The position numbers were made by a program, and so were the translations under genes. Below are positions 51,415-60,582 of a stretch of DNA of 64,000 bases, in pieces. The stretch lies in contig NZ_JAOANI010000022.1 in assembly GCF_025318105.1 (NCBI RefSeq), forward strand, positions 1-64,000, in the 5' to 3' direction. Below the pieces are notes generated by a model. It had not been told where the DNA came from, did no database searches, and was given only the letters and a program-made list of their open reading frames with translations. The stretch comes from Venatoribacter pacificus. Lineage in GTDB: Bacteria > Pseudomonadota > Gammaproteobacteria > Pseudomonadales > Oceanobacteraceae. Within the stretch, counting starts at the first letter, position 1. Every line of letters starts with the position of its first letter.

Positions 51415-52375
51415 CACTGTTAGTGCTGAGCGCGCCCTTCGACAGGCTCAGGACGAACGGGATCAAGTCGAAGGGTAAGTTTCCTTCGACTAACTCAAGA
51501 CCGACGAGACGAACGGGTTTAAATCTCTACAGGAACGATATAACTACCGTTCGTGCTGAGCGCGAAGCAGTCGAAGGGTAAGTTTCCTTCGATGAGCTTA
51601 GAACCGACGAGCCCTTCGACACGCTCGTCCCTCGCTGCTCAGGACGAACGGGATCAAGTCGAAGGGTAAGTTTCCTTCGACTAGCTCAGGACCGACGAGA
51701 CGAACGGGTTTAAATCTCTACAGGAACGATATAACTACCGTTCGTGCTGAGCGCGAAGCAGTCGAAGTATGAACGTTCAACCGACGAGCCCTTCGACAGG
51801 CTCGTACCTCGCTGCTCAGGACGAACGGGATCAAGTCGAAGGGTTTAACGAGCGGAGTCATAAGCTTCCTTCTACTAACTCAAGACCGACGAGACGAGCG
51901 GTGGTTAAATAAAACCCGTTCACCCTGAGCAGATTATATAAACCCGATCACCCTGAGCGCGAAGCAGTCGAAGGGTCGACTAGCTCAGGACCGACGAGAC
52001 GAGCGGGTTTAAATCTATAAAGGAACGATCTAACTACCGTTCGTGCTGAGCGCGAAGCAGTCGAAGTATGAACGTTCAACCGACGAGCCCTTCGACAGGC
52101 TCGTACCTCGCTGCTCAGGACGAACGGAGTGATAAGCTTCCTTCTACTAACTCAAGACCGACGAGACGAACGGGTTTAAATCTCTACGGAACGATATAAC
52201 TACCATTCATGCTGAGCGCGCAGCAGTCGAAGTATGAACGTTCAACCGACGAGCCCTTCGACACGCTCGTCCCTCGCGGCTCAGGACGAACGGAGTGATA
52301 AGCTTCCTTCTACTAACTCAAGACCGACGAGACGAACGGTGCTTAAATAAAATCCGCCCCCCTGAGCGCGCTCTG
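51415..52375. repeat. REP-like repeat cluster D with a larger repeated module
   Basis: Copies of the short REP unit plus a module (GGTTTAAATCTCTACAGGAA, ATATAACTACCGTTCGTGC, then the REP core) repeated at about 51516, 51707, 52004 and 52167. No gene is supported between the convergent phosphoesterase and GIY-YIG genes. Confidence 0.9.
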
Positions 52376-52379
52376 AGTT

Positions 52380-52670
52380 TCAATCCGGTTTTTTTGGTTT
52401 TGCCAATCGTCTTACTTCATTCCAGTCATGCCGGATCATGGCTTCTTTCTTTTTTCTGCTCCAGCCTTTGATTTGTTGTTCTGATCTTAGCGCTTCTTCT
52501 CTTGATGGAAATTCTTGCATAAAGACCATTTCAACCGGACGGCGTTTGAACGTGTAGCAATTGGGGTGTGTACCGGCGGTGTGTTCGTATAATCGCTTAT
52601 GTATGTCGTCGGTGTGGCCGGTGTAATAACTGGCATCGTTGCAGCGCAGTATGTAAACCCAGAATGCCAT
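52380..52670 (-). CDS. GIY-YIG domain nuclease-like protein
   Basis: 96 residues, a full single-domain GIY-YIG protein of the UPF0213/YhbQ-like type. The motif pair is VYILRCND and YYTGHTDDIHKRLYEHTAG, with the conserved Arg in KRLYEH, and the Glu in FPSREEALRSEQQIKGWSRKKK. It has the nuclease fold, though cellular function is not well known. It lies between two REP clusters, alone. Confidence 0.9.
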   Translation of the reverse strand: MAFWVYILRCNDASYYTGHTDDIHKRLYEHTAGTHPNCYTFKRRPVEMVFMQEFPSREEALRSEQQIKGWSRKKKEAMIRHDWNEVRRLAKPKKPD

Positions 52671-52804
52671 GTTGAATCCTTTCGGGAGGTCGTTATGGAT
52701 TCTTATTTTAGCGGTTCTGGCGGGTTATTAATTGAGCAGGTTGGGGGATTTTTTGGGCTGGATTGATGGCTCGCGGCTTTCTTAGACTGACTTCCTTGGA
52801 CACG

Positions 52805-53130
52805 GTCTCTTGAGCATGTCGAAAGGCTCGGTGCTTCCTTCGACACGCTCGTTCCTCGCTGCTTCCTTCGGCCAGCTCAGGACAGACGAGACGAGCGGGT
52901 TTAAATTTCTACAGGAACGATATAACTACCGTTCGTGCTGAGCGCGCCCTTCGACAGGCTCAGGACGAGCGGGATCAAGTCGAAGGGTAAGTTTCCTTCG
53001 ACTAACTCAAGACCGACGAGACGAACAGTAGTTAAATAAAACCCGATCACCCTGAGCGCGAAGCAGTCGAAGGGTCGACAGGCTTCCTTCGACTAGCTCA
53101 GGACCGACGTGACCGACGAGACGAACGGCT
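52805..53130. repeat. REP-like repeat cluster E
   Basis: Shares the longer module of cluster D (about 52897 onward) and several inverted REP units. It fills the gap between the GIY-YIG start and the YeeE-like stop. Nothing else is seen in 52671-53141. Confidence 0.88.
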
Positions 53131-53141
53131 GCCATGCCGCG

Positions 53142-53573
53142 TTATTTGGCAGGCCCGACGATCCAGTGCGCAATACGGTTACCTGCTAACAACGCCAGCA
53201 CAAAAATAAGTACGCCGGGTTCAAAGGCGAGCAGATTAACCAGTGCCGGTCCCGGACAAAGTCCAACCAGTCCCCAGCCAATTCCGAACATTACGGCACC
53301 CGTCAGCAGACGCCGGTCGATACGCGTCAGTTGTGGTTCGTGGAACGTCGTTGCACAAAGCGGTGCTTTACCTCGCTTGCCGAAGTAAAAGAAAACCGCA
53401 AACACCGGTATTGCCGATCCCATGACGGCGATTAATGATGGGTCCCAGGCGGCAAAGACATCAAGAAAAGCCCGCACTTTAGCCGGGTCGTTCATGCCGG
53501 AGATTAACAGACCTAAACCAAAGATCAGACCACTGGCCAGAGCCACCAGCGGGCTCAGAATACGAGCACTCAC
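53142..53573 (-). CDS. YeeE/YedE-family (DUF6691) transporter half-protein
   Basis: 143 residues from a GTG at 53571-53573, placed by a GGAGG ribosome site and the overlap with the previous stop codon. Four hydrophobic segments. Motifs are LASGLIFGLGLLISGMNDPAKV, FLDVFAAWDPSLIAVMG and FGIGWGLVGLCPGPALVNL, with a conserved Cys in the last. It pairs with the following entry as a split YeeE/YedE carrier of reduced sulfur compounds, such as thiosulfate or persulfide. The longer open frame upstream is in the partner gene. Confidence 0.85.
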   Translation of the reverse strand: MSARILSPLVALASGLIFGLGLLISGMNDPAKVRAFLDVFAAWDPSLIAVMGSAIPVFAVFFYFGKRGKAPLCATTFHEPQLTRIDRRLLTGAVMFGIGWGLVGLCPGPALVNLLAFEPGVLIFVLALLAGNRIAHWIVGPAK

Positions 53574-53992
53574 AGAACACCTCCGCTCAGGTTCATAACG
53601 GCAACGGTGGCAATACCGGCAACCATAAAGGTTACGGTAGCGATGGCCGAGCGCAGTGATAAACGCCCTATTCCACAAACGCCATGGCCACTGGTGCAGC
53701 CATTACCGATGTAGGTGCCAAAACCCACCAGCAGGCCGGCGGCCATCAATAAGGTGTTGTTGCTGGTCAGTTGCAGCGGCGCGCTGTAACCCAGCAGCTT
53801 ATACAACGGATAGGCCAATACCAGACCAGCGAGAAACCAGAATGCCCAGTGGCGTTGTTGTTCGCGCCACAGAAACAGGCTGGAGAGTACGCCGGTCATT
53901 CCGCTTATGCGGCCAATGCCGAGCCACAAAAGACTTGCCGCCAGCCCAATCAGCGTGCCGCCAATCAACTCCGGAATCAGTTCGTTAATCAT
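53570..53992 (-). CDS. YeeE/YedE-family transporter half-protein
   Basis: 140 residues from the ATG at 53990-53992 with AAGGT ahead. Four hydrophobic segments. Motifs are GLAASLLWLGIGRISGMTGVL and the highly conserved GFGTYIGNGCTSGHGVCGIGR with its key Cys, then LSLRSAIATVTFM. First of two coupled genes (GTGA overlap with the next). Rhodanese or persulfide genes often accompany these, but none is here. Confidence 0.88.
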   Translation of the reverse strand: MINELIPELIGGTLIGLAASLLWLGIGRISGMTGVLSSLFLWREQQRHWAFWFLAGLVLAYPLYKLLGYSAPLQLTSNNTLLMAAGLLVGFGTYIGNGCTSGHGVCGIGRLSLRSAIATVTFMVAGIATVAVMNLSGGVL

Positions 53993-54054
53993 CGGGAATA
54001 CCTTAACAAAACAGTGCGGCATTCTAAACGATGCTGAGCGTTGCGTCTTGCTGC

Positions 54055-54670
54055 CTTGGCCCTTCGACTGCTTCGCGCTCAGGGCGAACGGAATAATGTC
54101 GAGGGAAGGCTTTCTTCAACGAGCTTCCTTTGACACGCTCTCTTGAGCTTGTCGAAAGGCTCGCTGCTTCCTTCGACGAGCTTCCTTCGACACGCTCGTC
54201 CCTCGCTGCTCAGGACGAACGGTAGTTAAATAAAATACGTTCACCCTATCCGTTCACCCTATCCGTTCACCCTATCCGTTCACCCTATCCGTTCACCCTA
54301 TCCGTTCACCCTATCCGTTCACCCTGAGCGCGAAGCAGTCGAAGGGTAAGTTTCCTTCTATGAGCTTCCTTCGATAAGCTCAGAACCGACGAAACCGACG
54401 AGACGAACGGTGTTCAAATAAAATCCGTTCACCCTATCCGTTCACCCTGAGCGCGAAGCAGTCGAAGGGTAAGTTTCCTTCTATGAGCTTCCTTCGATAA
54501 GCTTAGAACCGACGAGTCCTTCGACACGCTCGTCCCTCGCTGCTCAGGACGAACGGAGTGATAAGCTTCCTTCGACAAGCTTCCTTCGACAGGCTCAGGA
54601 CCGACGAGACCGACGAGACCGACGAGACCGACGAGACCAACGGGATCAAAGTCGAAGGGGTAACGGGTTG
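54055..54670. repeat. REP-like repeat cluster F with simple tandem repeats
   Basis: REP units plus two tandem arrays. CGTTCACCCTATC (13 bp) runs six full times from 54238 to 54315 and part of a seventh to 54325. CCGACGAGA (9 bp) runs four times from 54601 with a partial fifth. 53993-54820 holds no gene; a -10 (TATACT, about 54784) serves the aminopeptidase gene. Confidence 0.92.
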
Positions 54671-54820
54671 GTAAGCTTCCTGCGACGGCAGGTTTGTCGA
54701 ATGCTTTTTATGTAAAACGGAACCTGGTGCGCATAAACCAAGGTCGGTCTTCGCTGCCATTCTGTAATTTGTGGGAATTACCTATACTGTGAACATTATT
54801 TTCAGTAGTCCGGAGTTTCC

Positions 54821-56188
54821 ATGTCTGATGTTTTAGCCGCTGGCCAGCAAGGTATCCCTCTTACCATTCTTGAAAGCAGTGATTTTCCGCGCTGGCTCGG
54901 ACAGCAGGCTGATGGTGTTAAAGCCTGGCTGGAGGCCTGTGCATACAGTGGCAAGGGCGTACAGCTGTTACCGGCGGCAGATGGTTCTTTGCAGGGGGCG
55001 TTGTTTGTCTGCGACAGTCTCGACGATATGTTTGCCTGTGGTGAGCTGGCTAATCAGCTGCCTGCCGCGGATTACATTATCGACAATATCTGCGACACCG
55101 ATCAGTTAATCAGCATTGCCTTTGCCTGGGGGGCTGGTGCTTATCGTTTTGAGCGTTATGTAAAACCGGGCAAGCCGCAGGCGCGTTTATTACTGGCCGA
55201 CAGCGGCGCACTGGCTTATGCCCGGCAGCTGGTCACGGCGACCCGTCATGTACGCGACCTGGTGAATACTCCGGCCGCCGATATGATGCCGCAGCATCTG
55301 GCGGCCGCTCTGGAAACTCTGGCGAAAGAATTTGGCGCGCAGTTTTCGCAGGTGGTGGGTGATGAGCTGCTGAGCGAAAATTATCCAATGATTCATGCCG
55401 TCGGGCGCGCCAGTGCCCATGCTCCGCGTCTGCTGGATTTACGCTGGGGCGATGAAAAACATCCGCTGGTTACTCTGGTCGGTAAAGGCGTGTGCTTTGA
55501 CAGCGGTGGTCTGGATTTAAAACCCGCCGATGCTATGCGCACCATGAAAAAAGATATGGGCGGCGCAGCGCATGTGGTAGGTCTGGCGTATCTGATCATG
55601 GCGCAGAAACTGCCGGTGCGTTTACGCGTGCTGATTCCGGCGGTCGAAAATGCCGTCAGCGCCGACAGCTTCCGCCCGGGTGATGTACTTAATACACGCA
55701 AAGGTTCAACCGTTGAAATTGATAACACCGATGCCGAAGGCCGTCTGGTGTTGTGCGATGCCTTAACCGAAGCGGTGAGTGAAAAACCCGAGCTGGTTAT
55801 TGATTTTGCCACTCTGACCGGCGCTTGCCGCGTGGCACTGGGCACCGAATTACCGGGCTTTTTCACCAATCAGATGCAACTGGCCTCGGATTTAATGCAG
55901 GTCGGTCAACGTATTACCGATCCGGTGTGGAATTTACCCTTACATAAAGCCTACAGCGATTCGTTAAAAAGCGAGATTGCCGATCTGGTGAACTCGGTGC
56001 CGGGGCCTTTTGGCGGGGCCATTACGGCGGCGCTGTATCTGGAGCATTTTGTTGATAACACGCCGTGGGTGCATTTTGACGTCATGGCCTGGAACCGCCG
56101 TAAATTGCCGGGTCGTCCGTTGGGTGGTGAAGCAATGGGCATGCGCGCGGTATTTGCCTATCTGCAAAATCGTTATGCGGCGCTGTAA
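54821..56188 (+). CDS. M17-family leucyl aminopeptidase
   Basis: 455 residues. The C-terminal catalytic domain (about 165-455) has the metal ligands and signature: VGKGVCFDSGGLDLKP, MKKDMGGAA, and NTDAEGRLVLCDAL, followed by DFATLTGACRVALG. The N-terminal domain is shorter than PepA, closer to the PepB-like or short M17 group, and it need not bind DNA. It releases N-terminal residues from peptides in the cytoplasm. Start at ATG 54821 with CCGGAG upstream. The TRIC-type channel gene follows on the same strand. Confidence 0.93.
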   Translation: MSDVLAAGQQGIPLTILESSDFPRWLGQQADGVKAWLEACAYSGKGVQLLPAADGSLQGALFVCDSLDDMFACGELANQLPAADYIIDNICDTDQLISIAFAWGAGAYRFERYVKPGKPQARLLLADSGALAYARQLVTATRHVRDLVNTPAADMMPQHLAAALETLAKEFGAQFSQVVGDELLSENYPMIHAVGRASAHAPRLLDLRWGDEKHPLVTLVGKGVCFDSGGLDLKPADAMRTMKKDMGGAAHVVGLAYLIMAQKLPVRLRVLIPAVENAVSADSFRPGDVLNTRKGSTVEIDNTDAEGRLVLCDALTEAVSEKPELVIDFATLTGACRVALGTELPGFFTNQMQLASDLMQVGQRITDPVWNLPLHKAYSDSLKSEIADLVNSVPGPFGGAITAALYLEHFVDNTPWVHFDVMAWNRRKLPGRPLGGEAMGMRAVFAYLQNRYAAL

Positions 56189-56224
56189 GCGCTGCTTAAT
56201 ATTACTTAACGCCGGGCAATCATC

Positions 56225-56845
56225 ATGGTTCTGAGCACCGCCGAAGTGATGTACTGGTCAACCATGTTTGCGTCGATTTTATCGGCATCCGCCGGTGTGC
56301 TGGATGCACGCAGCAAGCAGTTTGATCTGTTCGGCATTATGATTATCGCGTTTTGTGCCGCCCTTGGTGGTGGCACCCTGCGCGATACCCTGCTCGACCG
56401 CACGGTATTCTGGGTCGCGGATTCCAGTTACCTTATTTTTACCTGGTTTGGTGCTCTGGCAACGTTCTTTCTGGCACGCTGGATTAAATTATCCGGTCGC
56501 TGGTTTGTCATCCCCGATGCCGCGGCATTAGGTTTGTACACTGTTGCCGGTACTCAGGCGGCACTGGGTGTTGGTGCTGATTTATTGGTAGCGTCTTTTA
56601 TGGGCGTGATTACCGGCGTCGCTGGCGGTATTCTGCGCGATATTCTGCTGAATCAGGACCCGCTGGTTTTTCAGGGCCAGTGGTATGCAACGGCGGCGTG
56701 GAGTGGCTCGCTGCTGTATATTCTGATGGTACACAACGACATTAATATTGGTGCTGCCGCACTTGTTGCCGGGGTTTTTATTTTTCTGTTACGCCTCAGC
56801 GCCATCCGCTGGAATCTGGTATTGCCGCGTTATAAAGAAAAATAA
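56225..56845 (+). CDS. TRIC-type cation channel (UPF0126/YicG-like)
   Basis: 206 residues with seven hydrophobic segments in two homologous triplets. Each half has the Gly-rich motif: ALGGGTLRDTLLDR near residue 42 and VAGGILRDILLNQ near residue 133. This identifies the UPF0126 family, related to trimeric intracellular cation channels of eukaryotes; prokaryotic members pass potassium. The start is ATG at 56225. It begins 36 bp after the aminopeptidase stop. Confidence 0.93.
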   Translation: MVLSTAEVMYWSTMFASILSASAGVLDARSKQFDLFGIMIIAFCAALGGGTLRDTLLDRTVFWVADSSYLIFTWFGALATFFLARWIKLSGRWFVIPDAAALGLYTVAGTQAALGVGADLLVASFMGVITGVAGGILRDILLNQDPLVFQGQWYATAAWSGSLLYILMVHNDINIGAAALVAGVFIFLLRLSAIRWNLVLPRYKEK

Positions 56846-56874
56846 ACGTCTGCCGAAAACACTTCAAAGGACTG

Positions 56875-57291
56875 ATGATGAATTGCATCCGCTTGCTGCT
56901 TTTACTGGGAATTTTAACGACGGCTACAGCTCACGCAGCTCCCGTTACAATATCCTCGGCTCTTCCCTCACAAAAAACCTCAACAACTCCTGCACAGCCA
57001 CTGGCCGACGGTTTCTATGTATTTCAACAACGCTACGCCGAGCATCCGCACATGCCCGGCATTCTTTTGGATACGGAAATAAAGCAGGGGAAAATTTATC
57101 TGACCAATAACGACCGCGCCGGGGTATTCCCGCTGGGGTTAATTGACGAAGGCGAGCTATATTGGCACCCACGATCCGGCCAATGGATTATTGTTAATTC
57201 GGCGCAGGACAAATCGGCAACAGAGGTCGGTGGCTGCAGCGATGGGCCGGTGATGGTCGATCTGCAACAGCGGATTTATTGGACATGCTGA
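56875..57291 (+). CDS. Small secreted hypothetical protein
   Basis: 138 residues. A signal peptide ends at ATAHAAPV. The mature part has KQGKIYLTNNDRAGVFPLGLIDEGELYWHPRSGQWII shortened here; it looks like a small all-beta fold with two Cys (one in VGGCSDG, one at the terminus WTC). No family is recognised. It lies 29 bp after the channel gene and has a GGA site ahead of the ATG at 56875, so co-transcription is likely. The REP cluster G begins at its stop codon. Confidence 0.6.
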   Translation: MMNCIRLLLLLGILTTATAHAAPVTISSALPSQKTSTTPAQPLADGFYVFQQRYAEHPHMPGILLDTEIKQGKIYLTNNDRAGVFPLGLIDEGELYWHPRSGQWIIVNSAQDKSATEVGGCSDGPVMVDLQQRIYWTC

Positions 57292-57980
57292 GCGCGCCCT
57301 TCGACAGGCTCCCTTCGACTAGCTCAGGACCGACGAGACGAACGGTAGTTAAATAAAATCCGATCACTCTGAGCGCGCCCTTCGACAGGCTCAGGACGAA
57401 CGGGATCAAGTCGAAGGGTCGACAAGCTCAGTACCGACGAGGCGAACGGTAGTTAAATAAAATCCGTTCCCCCTGAGCGCGCAGCAGTCGAAGGGTTTAA
57501 CAAACAGATTTGGCGTAGCCCTTCTACATATTATCTTGAGCCTGCCCTTCGACANNNNNNNNNNAACGAGACCGACGAGACCAAAGTCGAAGTATGAACT
57601 GTGTTTAAATAAAAACCGGTCACCCTGAGCGCGCAGCAGTCGAAGGGTTTAACAAACAGATTTGGCGTAGCCCTTCTACATATTATCTTGAGCCTGCCCT
57701 TCGACACGCTCGTCCCTCGCTGCTCAGGGCGAACGGAGTGATAAGTTTCCTTCGTGGCTTCCTTCGACAAGCTCAGTACCGACGAGACCGACGAGATCAA
57801 AGTCGAAGTATGAACTGTGTTTAAATAAAAACCGGTCACCCTATCCGTTCACCCTGAGCGCGCCATTCGACAGGCTCAGGACGAACGGGATCAAGTCGAA
57901 GGGTCGACAAGCTCAGCACCGACGAGACGAACGGAAAAATGCGAAGTATGAACGGTGTTTAAATAAAATCCGTTCGTGCT
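57292..57980. repeat. REP-like repeat cluster G, with a 10-N gap at 57555-57564
   Basis: Dense repeat copies between convergent genes. A ~55-base segment (about 57497-57554, with GATTTGGCGTAGCCCTTC) recurs at about 57648-57706, on either side of the Ns, so the gap is another repeat collapse. No gene is supported. Confidence 0.88.
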
Positions 57981-57982
57981 GA

Positions 57983-58648
57983 TCAGTCAGAAACCTGTTC
58001 AATAATGTCCGCATAGTGCGCAGAGAAGTCATTAAAGGTATCGCTGTTATGACTGCAGCAGCGGATTCCGCCGCTTTTAATATCGTATACCCAACCATGA
58101 ATGCTGACTTTTTTCGTTGCTAGCTTGGCGGCAACGACCGGATGTGTACGCAGATGCTGTACCTGCTGTAATACGTTTTCTTCGATGGCTTCGTTCAGGT
58201 GTTCGCTTTCAAGGCACTGATCGGATGGAATGCCGTTACGTTCACGCACAATTTCCATTGCTGAACGGCAATGACCCAACCACTCTTTAACGTGCGGCAG
58301 ACCTTTAAGCTTGGTCATATCCAATGCGCCCTTGATCGCGCCGCAGTCGGTATGGCCGCAAACGATAATATGGCGCACACCCAGTACGGCAACGGCGTAT
58401 TCAATAGAGGCCGTCATACCACCGGTTTCGTTGGAATGCGGAGGAATAATATTACCGGCATTGCGACAGATAAACAGATCACCGGGGGCTGAGCCGGTAA
58501 CCATATTCGGGTCTATACGGGAGTCCGAGCAGGTAATAAACAGTACATCCGGATTCTGGCCATCGTCGGCCAGCGCACCAAACAGGTCTTTCTGTTGCGG
58601 ATACACATTCTGCTTAAAATTCAGTACGCCACGTATCAATTTTTCCAC
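57983..58648 (-). CDS. can: Beta-carbonic anhydrase
   Basis: 221 residues from a GTG at 58646-58648, preceded by AGGGG; the longer frame starts at a TTG with no support. Zinc ligands are present: CSDSRIDP (Cys, Asp-Arg pair) and HTDCGAIKG (His, Cys), with ICRNAGNIIPP between. It gives bicarbonate from CO2 in the cytoplasm. It is not in the pyc operon but is close to it, and the pyruvate carboxylase needs bicarbonate. The stop lies near REP cluster G. Confidence 0.95.
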   Translation of the reverse strand: MEKLIRGVLNFKQNVYPQQKDLFGALADDGQNPDVLFITCSDSRIDPNMVTGSAPGDLFICRNAGNIIPPHSNETGGMTASIEYAVAVLGVRHIIVCGHTDCGAIKGALDMTKLKGLPHVKEWLGHCRSAMEIVRERNGIPSDQCLESEHLNEAIEENVLQQVQHLRTHPVVAAKLATKKVSIHGWVYDIKSGGIRCCSHNSDTFNDFSAHYADIIEQVSD

Positions 58649-58713
58649 TGCAATTCCCCTTATCAACGGCGCTAAGAATACGGTATTCCCTCCGCAAGAA
58701 ACATGATTTTCTC

Positions 58714-58751
58714 AGCGGACTGTTGTGCCGCTTACGACACAACAATCCGCT
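58714..58751. other. Hairpin between pycB and the carbonic anhydrase gene
   Basis: A near-perfect ~14-bp stem (AGCGGA and TGTTGTG arms, one mismatch) with a ~10-base loop, 7 bp after the pycB stop. Without a long T-run on either strand. Likely end of the pycAB transcript. Confidence 0.5.
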
Positions 58752-58757
58752 TTGGTA

Positions 58758-60566
58758 TCAGCCGATTTCAATCAGCACTTCTCCCGGTGTTACCCGGTCG
58801 CCTTTGCTGACATGCACCGCCTGCACTGTACCGGCGATATTGGCATGAACCTCGGTTTCCATTTTCATTGCTTCGGCAATTAATACCGACTGCCCGGCTT
58901 CCACGCTGTCACCTTCTTTCACCAGCACTTCGACGATATTGCCCGGCATGGCGGCACTGACGTGGCCCGGCTGCGTCGCACGCTTACGGCCGCTGCTACC
59001 TTCGGCGACGTATTCGTTGAGTGATTCAAAAATCACTTCTTCCGGCATACCATCCAGCGACAGATACAGCTTGCGCTTACCGGCACCGGAATCACCGACC
59101 CCGGTAATAGCCACTTCGTAGCTTTCGCCGTGTACATCAATGCGGAATTCGGTCGCCATCGATTCAGCCATGCGACCTTTGCCCTTCTGATCAAGCGGCA
59201 GCAGCTCTTCCGGCTTCAGGGTGCCATCGGCACGTTGCTGCAGGAATTCACGACCCAGATCCGGGAACATGGCAAAGGTCAGTACATCTTCTTCGCTTTG
59301 CGCCAGAGTGCCGATATCGTCACGCAGTTTGTTCATTTCCGGGCTTAATAAATCCGCCGGACGGCCATCGTTAACGCTTTCGTTGCCAATGGCTTTTTTC
59401 TGCAGCTCGGCATTAACTGCAGCCGGTGCGGCACCGTAACCACCCTGCAGGTAACGCTTAACTTCGTTGGTGATGGTTTTATAGCGCTGACCTGCCAGCA
59501 CGTTGTACACCGCCTGGGTGCCAACAATTTGTGAGGTGGGCGTTACCAGCGGCGGAAAACCCAGGTCTTCCCGTACGCGTGGAATTTCGGCAAATACCTC
59601 ACGGATTTTATCCAGCGCGTTCTGCTCTTTCAGCTGATTGGCCAGGTTGGACATCATGCCGCCCGGCACCTGATTGATCTGCACGGAGACATCTTCGCGG
59701 GTAAATTCACTTTCAAACTGGTGATATTTTTTACGCACTTCACGGAAGTAATCGGCAATTTCACCCAGTAATTCCAGATCCAGACCGGTGTCGTATTCGG
59801 TGCCTTTTAATGCCGCGACCTGCGACTCAGTCGCCGGATGACTGGTGCCTGAAGCAAACGAAGAAATCGCGGTGTCGATACGGTCGGCACCGGCCTCAAT
59901 CGCTTTTAACTGACACAGCGGCGCCAGACCGGCGGTGGAGTGGCTGTGAATAACCAGTGGCACATCAATGGCGGCTTTAATGGCTTTGACCAATTCATAG
60001 GTGCCGTACGGGGTGAGCAGGCCGGCCATATCTTTAATGACAATCGAATCGGCGCCCATGGCCTGCATGGCTTTGGCCTGCTCTACAAATAAGGCCGGCG
60101 TGTGTACCGGACTGGTGGTATAGCAGATGGTGCCCTGCGCATGTTTGCCGGCTTTTTTGACGGCTTTCATCGCGGTTTCAATGTTACGCAGATCGTTCAG
60201 TGCATCGAATACACGGAATACATCAATGCCGTTATCCGCCGCTTTTTGCACAAAGGCTTCCACCACGTCATCGGCGTAATGGCGATAACCGAGCAAGTTC
60301 TGTCCGCGCAGTAACATTTGCAGGCGGGTATTGGGCAGTGCTTTTTTCAGCTGGCGCAGACGCTCCCACGGATCTTCTTTAAGAAAACGAACACAGGCAT
60401 CAAAGGTGGCACCACCCCAGACTTCCAGTGACCAGTAGCCGACTTTATCCAGCTTGTCGCAGATCGGCAGCATGTCTTCGGTACGCATACGGGTAGCGAT
60501 CAGCGACTGGTGCGCATCGCGCAGAACCACATCGGTGACTTCAATTTTTTTCACGTTACTCATCAT
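58758..60566 (-). CDS. pycB: Pyruvate carboxylase subunit B (carboxyltransferase and biotin carrier)
   Basis: 602 residues. The N-terminal carboxyltransferase barrel has VTDVVLRDAHQSLIATRMRT, LLRGQNLLGYRHY, and the metal ligands in HSHSTAG. The central conserved region includes VNQVPGGM-like NQVPGGMMSNL and TPTSQIVGTQAV. The C-terminal biotinyl domain has EAMKMET with the biotin Lys at ~568. Oxaloacetate decarboxylase alpha subunits look alike, but the absence of membrane beta/gamma subunits and the pycA partner favour anaplerotic pyruvate carboxylation to oxaloacetate. The start is ATG at 60564-60566 or one codon later. Confidence 0.92.
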   Translation of the reverse strand: MMSNVKKIEVTDVVLRDAHQSLIATRMRTEDMLPICDKLDKVGYWSLEVWGGATFDACVRFLKEDPWERLRQLKKALPNTRLQMLLRGQNLLGYRHYADDVVEAFVQKAADNGIDVFRVFDALNDLRNIETAMKAVKKAGKHAQGTICYTTSPVHTPALFVEQAKAMQAMGADSIVIKDMAGLLTPYGTYELVKAIKAAIDVPLVIHSHSTAGLAPLCQLKAIEAGADRIDTAISSFASGTSHPATESQVAALKGTEYDTGLDLELLGEIADYFREVRKKYHQFESEFTREDVSVQINQVPGGMMSNLANQLKEQNALDKIREVFAEIPRVREDLGFPPLVTPTSQIVGTQAVYNVLAGQRYKTITNEVKRYLQGGYGAAPAAVNAELQKKAIGNESVNDGRPADLLSPEMNKLRDDIGTLAQSEEDVLTFAMFPDLGREFLQQRADGTLKPEELLPLDQKGKGRMAESMATEFRIDVHGESYEVAITGVGDSGAGKRKLYLSLDGMPEEVIFESLNEYVAEGSSGRKRATQPGHVSAAMPGNIVEVLVKEGDSVEAGQSVLIAEAMKMETEVHANIAGTVQAVHVSKGDRVTPGEVLIEIG

Positions 60567-60582
60567 TCATTCCTCCTGCGGA

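Noticed and set aside
54238..54325. Regular repeats that could suggest a CRISPR array
   Set aside because: The 13-bp units follow each other without spacers and no cas gene is present. They are a simple tandem repeat inside a REP-like cluster.
57531..57839. Open frame running through cluster G
   Set aside because: It crosses the Ns and consists of REP units; the repeated SSVSSV-like protein comes from the 9-bp repeats. No ribosome site or family.
58758..60566. Oxaloacetate decarboxylase sodium pump alpha subunit
   Set aside because: The protein looks the same by sequence, but beta and gamma membrane subunits are missing and the biotin carboxylase and LysR neighbours match two-subunit pyruvate carboxylase.
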